Counted from the first letter of the stretch, positions 1 through 9,680 are shown. The stretch is DNA of 64,000 nt from Clostridiales bacterium (GCA_017478485.1 JAFVDI010000012.1:54433-118432); one strand, 5' to 3'. Notes: a model not told the origin generated them from the letters alone. Program-made: numbers and translations.

Positions 1-2
1 GG

Positions 3-194
3 AGCACGAACTGCGTTCCCGTAACACAGAACAAGAGATACAAGGTCGGGAAAGGCCTTGTTAACGGAGCCATCGGAGGCTGGATCTTCGGCCCCGTCGG
101 AGCTGTTGTCGGCGCAGGAACGGGTTTCAACGGCAGAGGCAAAGTCAAGTTCGTCTGTCAGAACTGCGGTTCCGTGTTCACAAGAAAGATGTGA
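3..194 (+). CDS. C-terminal part of a Gly-rich zinc-ribbon protein (5' truncated by window edge)
   Basis: The frame is open from the window edge to TGA at 192-194 and gives 63 residues. It has a glycine-rich hydrophobic stretch (GAIGGWIFGPVGAVVGAGTG), which resembles a glycine-zipper membrane segment, and then a C-terminal CQNCG knuckle that looks like half of a zinc ribbon. The first half may lie before the window. The function is not recognised. A hairpin at 232-258 probably ends this transcript. Confidence 0.6.
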   Translation, partial: STNCVPVTQNKRYKVGKGLVNGAIGGWIFGPVGAVVGAGTGFNGRGKVKFVCQNCGSVFTRKM

Positions 195-231
195 AAAGTC
201 TTTACTTTACGGCTGATTTCACTTAAAACTG

Positions 232-258
232 ATAGAGGAGTCTTCAAGGCTCCTCTAT
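232..258 (+). terminator. Hairpin downstream of the truncated zinc-ribbon gene
   Basis: There is a perfect 9-bp stem, ATAGAGGAG / CTCCTCTAT, with a 9-nt loop. The following TAAT is a weak T-tract, so this is a probable but not ideal intrinsic terminator. It lies 25 bases before the exonuclease gene at 284. Confidence 0.5.
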
Positions 259-283
259 TAATCTAAAGAAAAGAAAAACATTT

Positions 284-946
284 ATGATAAATATAGACAC
301 GTTGTTGTCTGATTATATTCTGTTCGATCTTGAGACTACCGGCCTATCCACTGAAAATGATCAGGTGGTCGAAATATCCGCTCTGAAGATCACGGACGGC
401 AAGATCACGGATGAGTTTTCAACACTCGTGAATCCGGGTATCCACATCCCTTATCAGGCGAGCAGCATCAACGGTATTACTGACGATATGGTGAAAGAAG
501 CACCGGATATGGAGCATGCCTTGAAGGACTTCATATCCTTCATTGGGGACAGCATTCTCGTAGGTCATAACATCAAGAGATTTGATCTCGGTTTTATTCA
601 GCGTGATGCCGTCAGATATTTCGGAAGGCAGCTCACTAACGGTTATGTGGATACTTTGATCCTGTCCCGGAAATATCTCCCGGATCTTTACAGTCACTCT
701 CTCTGTTCACTGGCTGACCATTACGATATTTCATATGAAGGCGCTCACCGTGCGCTTGCCGATTGCCACATCAATAAGCAGGTTTATGACTGTCTAAAGA
801 AAGAGATCGAAGATCCTTCCGATGCGGTTAGGCAGATGAGGACATGCCCTGTCTGCGGTAACGTCATGAAGAAACGCAACGGAAAGTATGGTGAATTCTG
901 GGGATGCACCGGTTTTCCGGATTGCAGATACACTCAGGATTGCTGA
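284..946 (+). CDS. DnaQ-like 3'-5' exonuclease with C-terminal topoisomerase-type zinc finger
   Basis: This is a DEDDh exonuclease of the DNA polymerase III epsilon / RNase T superfamily, with 220 residues. The visible catalytic set is D15 and E17 (DLETTG), D101 (HNIKRFD), and H155 and D160 (HRALAD). A C4 zinc finger follows (C188, C191, C208, C214) in the CPVCG...CTGFPDC form found at the C terminus of type I topoisomerases, so nucleic-acid binding is likely. The family trims 3' ends in repair or RNA processing; the exact substrate cannot be told here. An A-rich weak ribosome site precedes the ATG. It appears to be a single-gene transcript. Confidence 0.85.
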   Translation: MINIDTLLSDYILFDLETTGLSTENDQVVEISALKITDGKITDEFSTLVNPGIHIPYQASSINGITDDMVKEAPDMEHALKDFISFIGDSILVGHNIKRFDLGFIQRDAVRYFGRQLTNGYVDTLILSRKYLPDLYSHSLCSLADHYDISYEGAHRALADCHINKQVYDCLKKEIEDPSDAVRQMRTCPVCGNVMKKRNGKYGEFWGCTGFPDCRYTQDC

Positions 947-1113
947 TATACGCGATATTTCATTTGTCAAGGACATTTGTTCTAAAACTGTCCTATTAAT
1001 CGACCACACAACTGATCCCAAGCTGATATACTGAAGTCATCAATGAAGAGTTCGGCACCTAGCCCCGACCAAGTGACGTACCGTTCTCGTTGAAGTTTTA
1101 TCCATCACCTCCG

Positions 1114-1145
1114 TTGATCCCGCCTGATTGACCGGGCGGGATCAA
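1114..1145 (+). terminator. 11-bp inverted repeat between the exonuclease and SseB genes
   Basis: TTGATCCCGCC and GGCGGGATCAA form a perfect 11-bp stem around a 10-nt loop. Only TTAT follows, so termination may be weak, or the element may act in the leader of the SseB-like gene that begins 28 bases later. The rest of the 947-1173 gap shows no supportable gene. Confidence 0.5.
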
Positions 1146-1173
1146 TTATCAAAAAGAAAGGGGACAGACAGTT

Positions 1174-1656
1174 ATGAAGACTTTAGATGAAGAATTGAAC
1201 CAGATGTATATCAAGGAAGCAGTACAGGAATATCTTAAGTCAGATGAGCCGGAAGACATGTTTTTGCTGATCGCGCAGATCGTTGCACGCATCCATGATG
1301 CCGGAACGGTCCCCGTGCCGATGATGAATTCCACAAGTGTCGTATGGGGAGTACCGCCTGACGCGGAACTTGAAGATGTTTTCCCTTCGGATGAAGGGCC
1401 CGGTAGGAGAAGCTGCCTGATCGATTATGAAGGCGAGAAGTGGTTCCCGTTCTTTACAGATGTAGAAGAACTCGGCGGACTCGAAGATACAAATGTCGTT
1501 GAAGACATTCCGATCAAGACGGTTATCGAACTTGCCTTCAGTGAAGAAGATATTTCCGGGATCGTTATCAATCCGAATTCCGAAGCTTTTGCAATGCGCA
1601 AGGAACTTCTGTATGTAATACTTAATTTGCTGAAGAACGAGGATTCCGAAGCATGA
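1174..1656 (+). CDS. SseB family protein
   Basis: 160 residues. The central and C-terminal parts carry the SseB pattern: WFPFFTD, then an ELGG stretch, then PIKTVIELAF...DISGIVINPNSEAF. The family is named after E. coli enhanced serine sensitivity protein B; its biochemical role is unsettled and many bacterial members sit near secretion or signalling genes. GGGG lies 13 bases before the ATG. It is followed 31 bases later by the macro-domain gene, so the two may be cotranscribed. Confidence 0.75.
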   Translation: MKTLDEELNQMYIKEAVQEYLKSDEPEDMFLLIAQIVARIHDAGTVPVPMMNSTSVVWGVPPDAELEDVFPSDEGPGRRSCLIDYEGEKWFPFFTDVEELGGLEDTNVVEDIPIKTVIELAFSEEDISGIVINPNSEAFAMRKELLYVILNLLKNEDSEA

Positions 1657-1687
1657 TAAAATAAATAAAAGAATTGCGAGGTGGATC

Positions 1688-2194
1688 ATGATCCGTGCAG
1701 TATTGGGTGATATAACAAAGATCACAAATGTTGAAGCGATAGTTAATGCTGCTAATGAGAGTCTTCTGGGCGGAGGCGGAGTTGACGGGGCGATCCATTA
1801 TGCCGCAGGTCCAAAGCTTAAGCAAGAATGCAGGACATTGGGCGGATGCAGGATCGGTGAAGCAAAGATCACAGGTGCTTACGATCTGCCGTGTGACTAC
1901 GTTATCCATACTGTCGGACCGAGGTGGCATGGCGGGAACAGCGGTGAAGCCGAAGCTCTTGCCCGGTGTTATGTATCTTCGTTAAAGATCGCTGCGGAGA
2001 AAGGCATAAGAACAATAGCATTTCCTTCAATATCAACAGGTGTATTTTCGTACCCGGTCGAGGAAGCGGCAAGCATAGCAGTTAATGCGGTTAAGCGGTT
2101 TGTTGATGAACATCCGGATACATTCGATGACATATACTGGGTTCTTTTTGACAATCAGACAAAGACCGTATATGAGAGAGCATTAAGCAGATAA
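1688..2194 (+). CDS. Macro domain protein, ADP-ribose / O-acetyl-ADP-ribose hydrolase type
   Basis: 168 residues, a complete stand-alone macro domain. The NAANESLLGGGGVDGAIH loop and the PSISTGVFSYP loop are the ADP-ribose-binding signatures of the YmdB/MacroD-like branch, which deacetylates O-acetyl-ADP-ribose or removes mono-ADP-ribose from proteins. The start ATG has GAGGTGG immediately upstream. The next gene begins 18 bases downstream, which suggests a transcript running through to the esterase at 3641. Confidence 0.92.
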   Translation: MIRAVLGDITKITNVEAIVNAANESLLGGGGVDGAIHYAAGPKLKQECRTLGGCRIGEAKITGAYDLPCDYVIHTVGPRWHGGNSGEAEALARCYVSSLKIAAEKGIRTIAFPSISTGVFSYPVEEAASIAVNAVKRFVDEHPDTFDDIYWVLFDNQTKTVYERALSR

Positions 2195-2211
2195 CGGACG
2201 GGGATCGAACC

Positions 2212-2982
2212 ATGGAAGTGATCAACGGCGAATGGTACATGGAAGGTCTCGACTGGGATGATGAAGGCTGTATCCACAGCAGTGATGAACTTTTGGATGT
2301 CATTGAGTCCGTAGGTTTTCTGCCGTTGTTCGGGAATGTCATCCCAGGATTCTCAGTCGAGAACAAGACTGCACCCTCATGCTGGTGGTGCGGAGATGCT
2401 GATGTAGATCCGTGGGAATGGCGAGGCATTCTGGCCAGAACGGGGAAGGTTGCATACGGCAAATTCTTTGGCAATAAAGCAGGCTTCATTTCAAAGAAAT
2501 GGTTTCCTCATTTTGCAAATTTCCGCCGCGACGGATACGATTTCGATGCGCGTTATCAGGACGGCAAAGCGGGATACAAAGAAAAACTCCTGATGGATCT
2601 GTTCGTACCGGAAGGCGCGGATATGTGGGATGTAGATCCTGAAGATCTTGAGAAGGAAGGCTGCTCTTCATCGCTCTATACTCATGAGATGAAAGATAAA
2701 GCCGGTTTCGGCAAGGGCGGAGAGAAGAATTTTGAAGGCACGCTTTCAAGACTTCAGATGCAGACATATCTGACGGTCAAGGATTTCAAGCCCAGACTCA
2801 ATAAGAAGGGTGAGGAATACGGATGGGCCGTGGCGATAATGACTCCTCCTGAATACCTGTGGGGGTATAAGTTCGTGACAGGCAGATATAAAGAGTCTTC
2901 CGAGGAATCACTCGATAAGATCGTTAAGCAGATAAGAAAACATTTTGATTGTGATGAGAAGACTATAAGGAAGTTCCTATGA
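2212..2982 (+). CDS. AlkZ-related protein (predicted winged-helix DNA glycosylase-like)
   Basis: 256 residues. It resembles a widespread Clostridia family annotated as AlkZ-related. Visible landmarks are DPWEWRG, GFISKKWFPHFANFRRDGYDFDARY, a GFGKGG segment and the RLQMQTYLTV stretch, which reads like a winged-helix module. AlkZ proteins open DNA interstrand crosslinks, but the catalytic QxQ motif cannot be assigned with confidence here, so enzymatic activity is uncertain. It overlaps the next gene by 4 bases (ATGA), a sign of translational coupling. Confidence 0.6.
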   Translation: MEVINGEWYMEGLDWDDEGCIHSSDELLDVIESVGFLPLFGNVIPGFSVENKTAPSCWWCGDADVDPWEWRGILARTGKVAYGKFFGNKAGFISKKWFPHFANFRRDGYDFDARYQDGKAGYKEKLLMDLFVPEGADMWDVDPEDLEKEGCSSSLYTHEMKDKAGFGKGGEKNFEGTLSRLQMQTYLTVKDFKPRLNKKGEEYGWAVAIMTPPEYLWGYKFVTGRYKESSEESLDKIVKQIRKHFDCDEKTIRKFL

Positions 2983-3641
2983 GTGAAGCTAAAGCATTTG
3001 TTCATAATGGTTCTTCAGCATCTCCTCTCGTAGTAATGAACTCTTTCGGGGATGAGTGGAAACAAGTTGCGGAAGCACTTGACCGGCTTGATGTCCGGAA
3101 CTATTCTCTGCTTTCAGTTACACGTTCCGAATGGAATAAAGACCTTGCTCCGTGGAAGGCAAGTGCAGTATTTAAAGGCGAGGCTGATTTTGAAGGCGGA
3201 GCTGATGAATACCTTAATATGCTGACGGGAGAGATCATTCCGGAAACAATAAAGGAACATGACCTGAAGCCATCCGACACATATATCGCGGGATATTCAA
3301 TGGCCGGACTGTTTGCGCTCTATTCTCTTTATAAGACAGATGTGTTTGACGGCGCCGCAAGCTGCTCAGGCTCGCTGTGGTTTCCCGGGTTTAAAGAGTT
3401 CGCTTTTGATAATGATCCTGCCGTTTCCCCGTCAAAGATATACATGTCTTTGGGCGATCGTGAAGCAAATACAAAGAATAAGGTCATGGCTACTGTTGAA
3501 GATAATACAAAGGCCATTGCAGGCAGGTTCAATGATCTGGGATTTGATGTGCTTTTTGAGATGAATCAGGGCGGACATTTTACTGATCCCGCACTCAGGA
3601 CAGCAAAGGGAATAGCATATCTTTTGGGGGAGAGAGATTAA
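2979..3641 (+). CDS. Alpha/beta hydrolase, esterase D-like
   Basis: 220 residues. The nucleophile elbow is GYSMAG with Ser107, inside a context (SMAGLFALYSLY) typical of putative esterases. An Asp after the LGD strand (about 166) and a late GGHF histidine (about 202) complete a plausible triad. No signal peptide is visible, so it is likely cytosolic. Its ATGA overlap with the AlkZ-related gene indicates an operon. It ends 4 bases inside the 3' end of the opposing zinc-ribbon gene. Confidence 0.8.
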   Translation: MSEAKAFVHNGSSASPLVVMNSFGDEWKQVAEALDRLDVRNYSLLSVTRSEWNKDLAPWKASAVFKGEADFEGGADEYLNMLTGEIIPETIKEHDLKPSDTYIAGYSMAGLFALYSLYKTDVFDGAASCSGSLWFPGFKEFAFDNDPAVSPSKIYMSLGDREANTKNKVMATVEDNTKAIAGRFNDLGFDVLFEMNQGGHFTDPALRTAKGIAYLLGERD

Positions 3642-5005
3642 TCTTTCTTTTTGAGTTTATCGCTGATCTTATTTCCGAGAGCGACGCCCGCAGCAGTCTG
3701 AATGACTCCTTTTGCAAACTCTCTTCTGCGTTCTCTTCCGGCATTGACCGCATCCATGAATTCATCGAAGCGGCGGTCAGAATCGATCCTGCCTTCCTCG
3801 CCTCTGTAAGCAAGAAGCCGCGCATATTCATTGACCAGATCTTTTATCTTCCCGGTGTGGTCTTCAACAAGTGATTCGATCAGGAATCCCAATCCGTCAG
3901 CACTTCTTACATTATTGGAAAGCCCGGAATAATCCCAGTCCGGAACATCCAGTTCTTCAGGCAGATCAAATGAATCGCAGATCGTCTTCCAGGTCGATTC
4001 ATACATGCCGATCAAGCCGAACACCTTTTCCCGGACAACGGACACATGTGTTCTGCCAAGCAGGTCATTGGGAAGTTCGTGGTATATCAGACTGATATTC
4101 GGGAAGACTTTGTCGACCAGATCGGAATCAAAAGGCCTGCCTGATACGACCAGGTTCTTCAGTGATTTGAATTCGCCTGACTGATAAGGAACGTCGCTTC
4201 TCGTGCCGTTAAAGATGAAATCATATAAAGCCAGTTCATTTTCACAGCCGTCTTTTCCTGATGAGAAGTAAAGACAGAACTGCGCCAGCTGAAGCATTCT
4301 CAATGTCTTGACCGATTCCAAACGGATGGTGTCTTCGCTGCCTTTGACAGATGCCCACTGGCTTTGCTTCAGGGTGACAGTTTTGCGGATAAGCTTTGTC
4401 TCAATGCTATCTATCAGGAGCTGAGGCTCACTTATCTGCAAGATCTCATTGGTGAATTGCAGGCTGTCGTTTTCGCTGCATGCAAAGGGGATGCTGTAAG
4501 TCTTGACATTTTTGAAGAGCGCGGTTATCTTTTCTGAAATCTCGTTCACCTGTTCCGGGTTGTCGGAAAAGATCTCGATAACGGGCCCGTAATTGCAGGG
4601 AAGGATGTTTTCGTCGTAATAGCGCTCATATATCCTGCCGCCTTTGCTTACCAGCGGGAATTTCATGTAATCGATGATGTATCTGAAGCCTGCGGTAACG
4701 AACACATAAGGGAATGCGAACTTTTTGTCCGTTATCTTTGAAAGATGTTCTTTGAGATTGCTGCTGCCGATGAAGGTTACGGGAAAGTCTGTCCGTAAGT
4801 TTTCCTTCAGATCGTTAAGAAGGCAGTCGCCAGCAAGGATAAGGTCTTTTTTGTCAGCACATTTAAGCAGGTGAAGGCCTAACAGAGCAGAAGACATCAG
4901 AAAAAAGTCAGGCTTAAAGGCGCTGACAGGACAGCCGCAGGAAGGGCACATTTCAGCTCTTTCAGAGACCATGTTTCCGCAATCAGGACATTTGATCAGA
5001 CCCAC
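3638..5005 (-). CDS. Zinc-ribbon protein of unknown function
   Basis: 455 residues. An N-terminal rubredoxin-like zinc ribbon (C6, C9, C20, C23; CPDCG...CPSCG) is followed by about 400 residues that I do not recognise: mixed alpha/beta, no signal peptide, and a Lys-rich tail with a Gly/Ala hydrophobic patch just before it. The start is GTG with AGGAGG eight bases upstream. It is divergent from the gene at 5132 and convergent with the esterase. Confidence 0.6.
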   Translation of the reverse strand: MGLIKCPDCGNMVSERAEMCPSCGCPVSAFKPDFFLMSSALLGLHLLKCADKKDLILAGDCLLNDLKENLRTDFPVTFIGSSNLKEHLSKITDKKFAFPYVFVTAGFRYIIDYMKFPLVSKGGRIYERYYDENILPCNYGPVIEIFSDNPEQVNEISEKITALFKNVKTYSIPFACSENDSLQFTNEILQISEPQLLIDSIETKLIRKTVTLKQSQWASVKGSEDTIRLESVKTLRMLQLAQFCLYFSSGKDGCENELALYDFIFNGTRSDVPYQSGEFKSLKNLVVSGRPFDSDLVDKVFPNISLIYHELPNDLLGRTHVSVVREKVFGLIGMYESTWKTICDSFDLPEELDVPDWDYSGLSNNVRSADGLGFLIESLVEDHTGKIKDLVNEYARLLAYRGEEGRIDSDRRFDEFMDAVNAGRERRREFAKGVIQTAAGVALGNKISDKLKKKD

Positions 5006-5064
5006 GGGCGTTACCTCCTGACCTGATAATAAAGGTGTAAGAGAATGTTTGCAATGATATTTGA

Positions 5065-5093
5065 TTGACGCATTTAGCCGTGATTTGTAAAAT
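5065..5093 (+). promoter_or_regulatory. SigA-type promoter for the zinc-ribbon gene at 5132
   Basis: TTGACG, 17 bases, TAAAAT. This is a near-consensus housekeeping promoter. Transcription would start around 5100, leaving a leader of about 30 bases. Confidence 0.6.
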
Positions 5094-5131
5094 CATTTCA
5101 TTGACATACGGAACCGGCTGGGGGGATCGCT

Positions 5132-6130
5132 ATGGAACAGACAAAAAAGTGCCCGTCCTGCGGCGGCACGATGATATTCAATCCGGGATTTAAGAGCCTT
5201 TTGTGCCAGTCTTGCGGCAGAAAGGACATTATTCCCGAGCTCGTATCCAAGATCCCCGTTGAGGAGATGGACTTCCTTACTGCGCAGAATACCGCGAGCC
5301 ACGATTGGGGCATGGAAGCCAAACTCGTGCAGTGTAAGCAGTGCGGCGGCGTAACTATCCAGAACAAACTTCAGATGTCGGGTTTCTGCCCTTTCTGCGG
5401 ATCTACTACCGTGGAGGCTGCAGACCCCGCGCAGGACATAATGGCTCCTAACGGCGTCATTCCTTTTGAGATCACAGAGAAACGCGCGCTTTATATTTTT
5501 AAGGACTGGATCAAGGACAGATTCCTGGCTCCCGAGCTCCTTGCACAGAACGCGCAGCTCAACAAATTTTATGGAGTATACGTTCCGCTCTTTACGTTTG
5601 ACGTGCTTACGATAAACCGTTTCACGGGTCATTATAATGAGAACAACAGGACTCTTTTCAAGAGCGGAAGGTTCCAGCACCAGGTCGATGATTTTCCGGT
5701 CGTTGCAAGCAAGCAGCTGTCAACTGACAAACTCCTCCTGAACGTTATAAAGGACTACAGGACGAACGAGGCCAAGCCTTATACTCCTGATGCATTGGCG
5801 GGATTCCCCTGCGAACATTATTCCGTCGGCTTGTCGGAAGCATGGAACGGTATCGGCAGCGAAATGGATTCATATTTGAAGAACCAGGCTTTAAGGCAGG
5901 TTGAATCTAAATTCCTCATGGGAATTCAGATGGCTACGGAGTACTACAATCTGAAATACAAGTATCTTGTCGTTCCGGTCTGGATCAATTCGTTCTTCTA
6001 TGACAACAAGCTTTACACCGTTCTCATCAACGGCCAGACCGGAAAGATCGACGGTCAGTGGCCGAAGTCGTTCGGAACTTTTGCGAAGAAGACTGCGATG
6101 TTTTTCCTGGGTTCATTCGGAATCGAATAA
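5132..6130 (+). CDS. Double zinc-ribbon (TFIIB-type) protein
   Basis: 332 residues. It has two zinc ribbons, C7/C10/C25/C28 and C68/C71/C86/C89. A domain follows that starts at about residue 100 with IPFEITEKRA and contains YGVYVPLFTFD. The same domain plan occurs in the paralogue at 12145 (IPFKVSRQKAEQAF, LYVPFWLFN). Such proteins are often mislabelled as primosomal protein N' in databases, but no helicase motif is present. Both end with a Trp/Tyr-rich part (VVPVWIN...NGQTGK) and a short hydrophobic tail. The function is unknown. Confidence 0.65.
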   Translation: MEQTKKCPSCGGTMIFNPGFKSLLCQSCGRKDIIPELVSKIPVEEMDFLTAQNTASHDWGMEAKLVQCKQCGGVTIQNKLQMSGFCPFCGSTTVEAADPAQDIMAPNGVIPFEITEKRALYIFKDWIKDRFLAPELLAQNAQLNKFYGVYVPLFTFDVLTINRFTGHYNENNRTLFKSGRFQHQVDDFPVVASKQLSTDKLLLNVIKDYRTNEAKPYTPDALAGFPCEHYSVGLSEAWNGIGSEMDSYLKNQALRQVESKFLMGIQMATEYYNLKYKYLVVPVWINSFFYDNKLYTVLINGQTGKIDGQWPKSFGTFAKKTAMFFLGSFGIE

Positions 6131-6136
6131 TATATT

Positions 6137-7042
6137 ATGTTTGTCGTTTATGAAATGAGGCGCGGGTGTAAAGATATTCCCGAAGCTCAAATCGAATGTG
6201 TTCCGTTTGATGAGAAATATCTGGAGCAGTATAAGGCTCTTTATAACGCTGCTTTCAGGCCGATGAGAGAAGCTTTGGACATAAAGCCGTACGACTGGTA
6301 TGTCGATGACAGGGCGATACTTTCGAAGGCACATGAGATCCATATTCTGGCAGACGGAGATGAACTGACAGGTTCCGTTTCGCTGAAAGGAAATGAGATT
6401 GATGATCTTTTCATAAGTGATTCACACAAGCGTGAAGGTTATGGAAGAAAGGTGCTTGTCTGGGCAATGAACCGGCTGGCATCACAGGGGATGGAAGAGT
6501 TCGTTATCCATGTCGCAGAGTGGAATTCTGCTGCAGTAAAACTCTATCTTGATGAGGGGTTTGTGATCACGAAAAAAGAACAGATCGGCATAGAGATGGT
6601 GTCTTACGACAGCTCTTACAAGCAGCGTGTTTTTGAATTTACGGACAAGTGTTTTACAGAGCTCGGAAAGAAGTTTGATCCGGATGGCAGGCATTATTTC
6701 TATAACGATATCGAGAAGGAATTCGTCTCGTTCTACTGTGTTACGGATCACGGAAATATAGTCGGAACTGTTGCTCTCAAAAAGATCGATGAAGATACCG
6801 TTGAATTAAAAGCACTGTATCTTGATAGGGACTACAGGGGCAAAGGTCTTGGTGCGCGCCTTATGACTGAGGCAGTTGAGACGGCAAGAACTCTCGGGTA
6901 CAAGAGCATCGTTCTGGACTCAATGAAGCAGTATGAGAGTGCGCGCAGACTTTATGAGCAGTTCGGTTTCAAGGACACTGAAAGGTATAATGACAACAAT
7001 ATGGCTGACGTGTTTATGAGGCTTGATCTTAGAGGTTCCTAA
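6137..7042 (+). CDS. Tandem GNAT acetyltransferase
   Basis: 301 residues carrying two GNAT folds. The first (about 10-150) has the acetyl-CoA loop SHKREGYGRKVL, and the second (about 155-298) has RDYRGKGLGARL followed by YESARRLYEQFGF. Two active-looking halves in one chain suggest that one binds substrate and the other is catalytic, but no substrate can be named. It begins 6 bases after the zinc-ribbon gene. An alternative ATG lies 15 bases downstream. Confidence 0.85.
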   Translation: MFVVYEMRRGCKDIPEAQIECVPFDEKYLEQYKALYNAAFRPMREALDIKPYDWYVDDRAILSKAHEIHILADGDELTGSVSLKGNEIDDLFISDSHKREGYGRKVLVWAMNRLASQGMEEFVIHVAEWNSAAVKLYLDEGFVITKKEQIGIEMVSYDSSYKQRVFEFTDKCFTELGKKFDPDGRHYFYNDIEKEFVSFYCVTDHGNIVGTVALKKIDEDTVELKALYLDRDYRGKGLGARLMTEAVETARTLGYKSIVLDSMKQYESARRLYEQFGFKDTERYNDNNMADVFMRLDLRGS

Positions 7043-7049
7043 GAGACCA

Positions 7050-9680
7050 ATGAAGGACAGGAAAACAGGCACATCCAAAACAGTGATCGTGATCGGAACA
7101 GTGGCATTCATGCTGCTGTTCTTTATCGCTTCGCTTGTTACTTGGACTTTAGGCTACTGGCATGATATCACGTTCGATGAGATCGTATTTTATCTCGGTT
7201 CGCCACTTGAAGGAACGGCCGGAAACGTTATCTCTGCTTTTGTACTCAAGGTTGCTGTCCCGACGGTTCTGGCGGCAGTTCTTTATGCTGCCGTTTCTGT
7301 GATCCTCCGTAAAAAAGGCAGGGAAAAGGTCCGCAGGATAATTGCTGTTGTCCTGTTAACCGCGGCGGCAGCTGCATCATGCGTCCAGCTTTTCAGAGCT
7401 GATAAGAGATACGGGATATTGAAATATATAAAGTCACAGAACAGCACGTCAGATTTTGCCGACAACTACTATGTTGCCCCGAGCAGGGACAACGTTAAGT
7501 TCACCGGGAATAAACGCAATCTCATCTACATCTATCTTGAGTCGATGGAGATTACATTCTCGGACAAGGCGCACGGCGGTGATTTCGACAGGGAAGTCAT
7601 TCCCGAACTCCGCAGACTTGCGCTCGAAGAAGGTGAATGCTTCGAAGGAAACAGGGAGAAACTTAACGGCGGACACGTGATCTCCGGTGCAACCTACACG
7701 ATGGGCGGCATTGTCGCGCAGACAGCAGGCATCCCCATCGCGGGCGGAAAGACGAATGCCGCGACTACGTATGCGGATACTTTCTATCCGGGCATCAGGT
7801 CCTTGGGCGACATATTGAAGGACGAAGGCTACAATCAGGCTTTCATGTGCGGTTCTCCTGTAGCGTTCGGAAGCAGGGAGGTTTATCTGAGATCACATGG
7901 CTGTGATGACTTCTTCGATTATGACTTTGCCGCTTCGAACGGATTGATCCCCAAAGGATACAAAGTCTGGTGGGGATTTGAGGACAAAAGGCTTTTCGAG
8001 TTCGCGAAAACAAAAGTCAGGGACATGGCCTCCTCAGACAAGCCTTTTGCACTGACGATACTTACCGCTGATACGCATTTCGAGGACGGATATGTCTGCG
8101 AACTCTGCGGGAAAGAATATGACACGCAGTATTCAAATGTAATCGCATGCTCGTCAAAGCAGGTAAGTGAATTCGTCACGTGGCTCAAGCAGCAGGATTT
8201 CTACGATGACACAACGATAATACTCTCGGGCGATCACATAACGATGGATGCCGATTACTGCAACAATGTCGATCCATCTTACGAGAGAAGGACCTATACG
8301 AACATAATCAATCCGGCGGTCAAGCCCGTGAATGACAGACATAGGGAATATACGACATTCGATCTGTTCCCGACGACTCTTGCGGCAATGGGAGCAACAA
8401 TAAAGGGCAACCGTTTGGGACTGGGAACAAATCTTTTCTCCGACAGTCCGACTCTTTACGAGCGTTTCGGCCGTGAGGCCCTGGAAGAAGAACTTACGAA
8501 AGACAGCAGGTTTTTCAAGGAGATAACCAAATTCGATCCGCTGTACAAGTCGATCCTGGAGAATCTTGGTTATCTTGAAATGTCCTGTAAATTCAATGAG
8601 GCCGGCAGATTAGAGGTCAATTTCTGGGGCATCGACCGCGGCGGCATTGAGATCGATAAAGTCAGGGGAGAACTTTTTGATGTCTCTGGAAAAAGTCTCG
8701 GAACCTGTGATTTTGAAGGCGATACCGAGAAGAACTGGAAGGGGGTCTTTGATGAAGGGTTATCGTTCAGAGATTGTTTCTCTGCAGTTTTGAAGCTCAC
8801 TGCGACGGATTTGAAAGGCGAAGAACACGTTTTCTTTGAAAACACCGATTCCAAGTCGTGCTTAAGATACGAAGACATACCTTCTTATCTGGATGCGGTA
8901 TCAAAGCTGGATGATGTCAGCATTCTGGCAGCGGTTAAAGGCAAGGCATATAAAGGTCTGTCGCAAAAGATAAGGGAGTCATTCAGCTTGATCGGTCTTG
9001 ATCAGAGCCTTCCCGGAGCAGGCGCTGATTCGTTCTGCGCAGTTAAGGGGAGCGGTATCAGGGAAGTCAAAACAGGCAGCGGGATGACGATCCTTAAGGG
9101 CAGGCTTGGTGAAAGCAAAGAGTTTGAGATCGCATCTTCCGACAGCATTGCTTCTGTCGTAATAGACAGCAGGGAATACGCCTTGGATTCCGCGGGCTAC
9201 AATTTCGTGGTCTTCGATGAGCGGACGGGTAAGGTTATCGACAGGGCGTCATTTGACCTTTCTCATGACGGCGGCCTGCGCGAGATAAACGGTGATACGG
9301 TGGCCACGGGGATCAGATACGACAGCGAAAAAAAGACCATGGTTCTCTGGATTACTCCGGTCACACCGGAGGTCCTTGCCGGCAGGGAACTTCATGTCTA
9401 TATGTTCATCTGGGACAAGAATAACCCAAAGAAAATCGCACGAAGGACGCTTTCCTGCGGCAAGTACATGACCTACAGAGACGGCAGCAAGGTGCCATAT
9501 TTCTTCATAAAAGATCTGGACATTTCACGCTATGATCCATCATCTTTCGGAATGATGTTCTATTTTCTGGACAATATGGAAGGAAAAGCGGTCTGGAAGA
9601 CAAAAATGATGACTGACCTGACGCGCGGTGAATATAAGAACCCGCGGATACCGTCCAGCATTACGTTCAGGGAAGAATAA
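7050..9680 (+). CDS. Membrane sulfatase-fold phosphoglycerol transferase (MdoB/LtaS-like)
   Basis: 876 residues from ATG 7050; an in-frame TTG at 7023 lies inside the preceding gene, and no strong ribosome site decides between them. The N terminus has about three membrane segments. The extracellular sulfatase fold starts near YIYLES (metal-binding Glu) and has GATYTMGGIVAQTAGIPI, matching the Thr nucleophile region of OpgB/MdoB and LtaS, then DTHF and LSGDHI metal ligands. About 370 C-terminal residues look beta-rich and are of unknown role. The family transfers glycerol phosphate from phosphatidylglycerol to a polymer or glycan. Confidence 0.82.
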   Translation: MKDRKTGTSKTVIVIGTVAFMLLFFIASLVTWTLGYWHDITFDEIVFYLGSPLEGTAGNVISAFVLKVAVPTVLAAVLYAAVSVILRKKGREKVRRIIAVVLLTAAAAASCVQLFRADKRYGILKYIKSQNSTSDFADNYYVAPSRDNVKFTGNKRNLIYIYLESMEITFSDKAHGGDFDREVIPELRRLALEEGECFEGNREKLNGGHVISGATYTMGGIVAQTAGIPIAGGKTNAATTYADTFYPGIRSLGDILKDEGYNQAFMCGSPVAFGSREVYLRSHGCDDFFDYDFAASNGLIPKGYKVWWGFEDKRLFEFAKTKVRDMASSDKPFALTILTADTHFEDGYVCELCGKEYDTQYSNVIACSSKQVSEFVTWLKQQDFYDDTTIILSGDHITMDADYCNNVDPSYERRTYTNIINPAVKPVNDRHREYTTFDLFPTTLAAMGATIKGNRLGLGTNLFSDSPTLYERFGREALEEELTKDSRFFKEITKFDPLYKSILENLGYLEMSCKFNEAGRLEVNFWGIDRGGIEIDKVRGELFDVSGKSLGTCDFEGDTEKNWKGVFDEGLSFRDCFSAVLKLTATDLKGEEHVFFENTDSKSCLRYEDIPSYLDAVSKLDDVSILAAVKGKAYKGLSQKIRESFSLIGLDQSLPGAGADSFCAVKGSGIREVKTGSGMTILKGRLGESKEFEIASSDSIASVVIDSREYALDSAGYNFVVFDERTGKVIDRASFDLSHDGGLREINGDTVATGIRYDSEKKTMVLWITPVTPEVLAGRELHVYMFIWDKNNPKKIARRTLSCGKYMTYRDGSKVPYFFIKDLDISRYDPSSFGMMFYFLDNMEGKAVWKTKMMTDLTRGEYKNPRIPSSITFREE

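Noticed and set aside
1240..1725. 161-codon minus-strand frame opposite the SseB gene
   Set aside because: The plus strand has a recognised SseB protein with a ribosome site; the minus frame has no family features.
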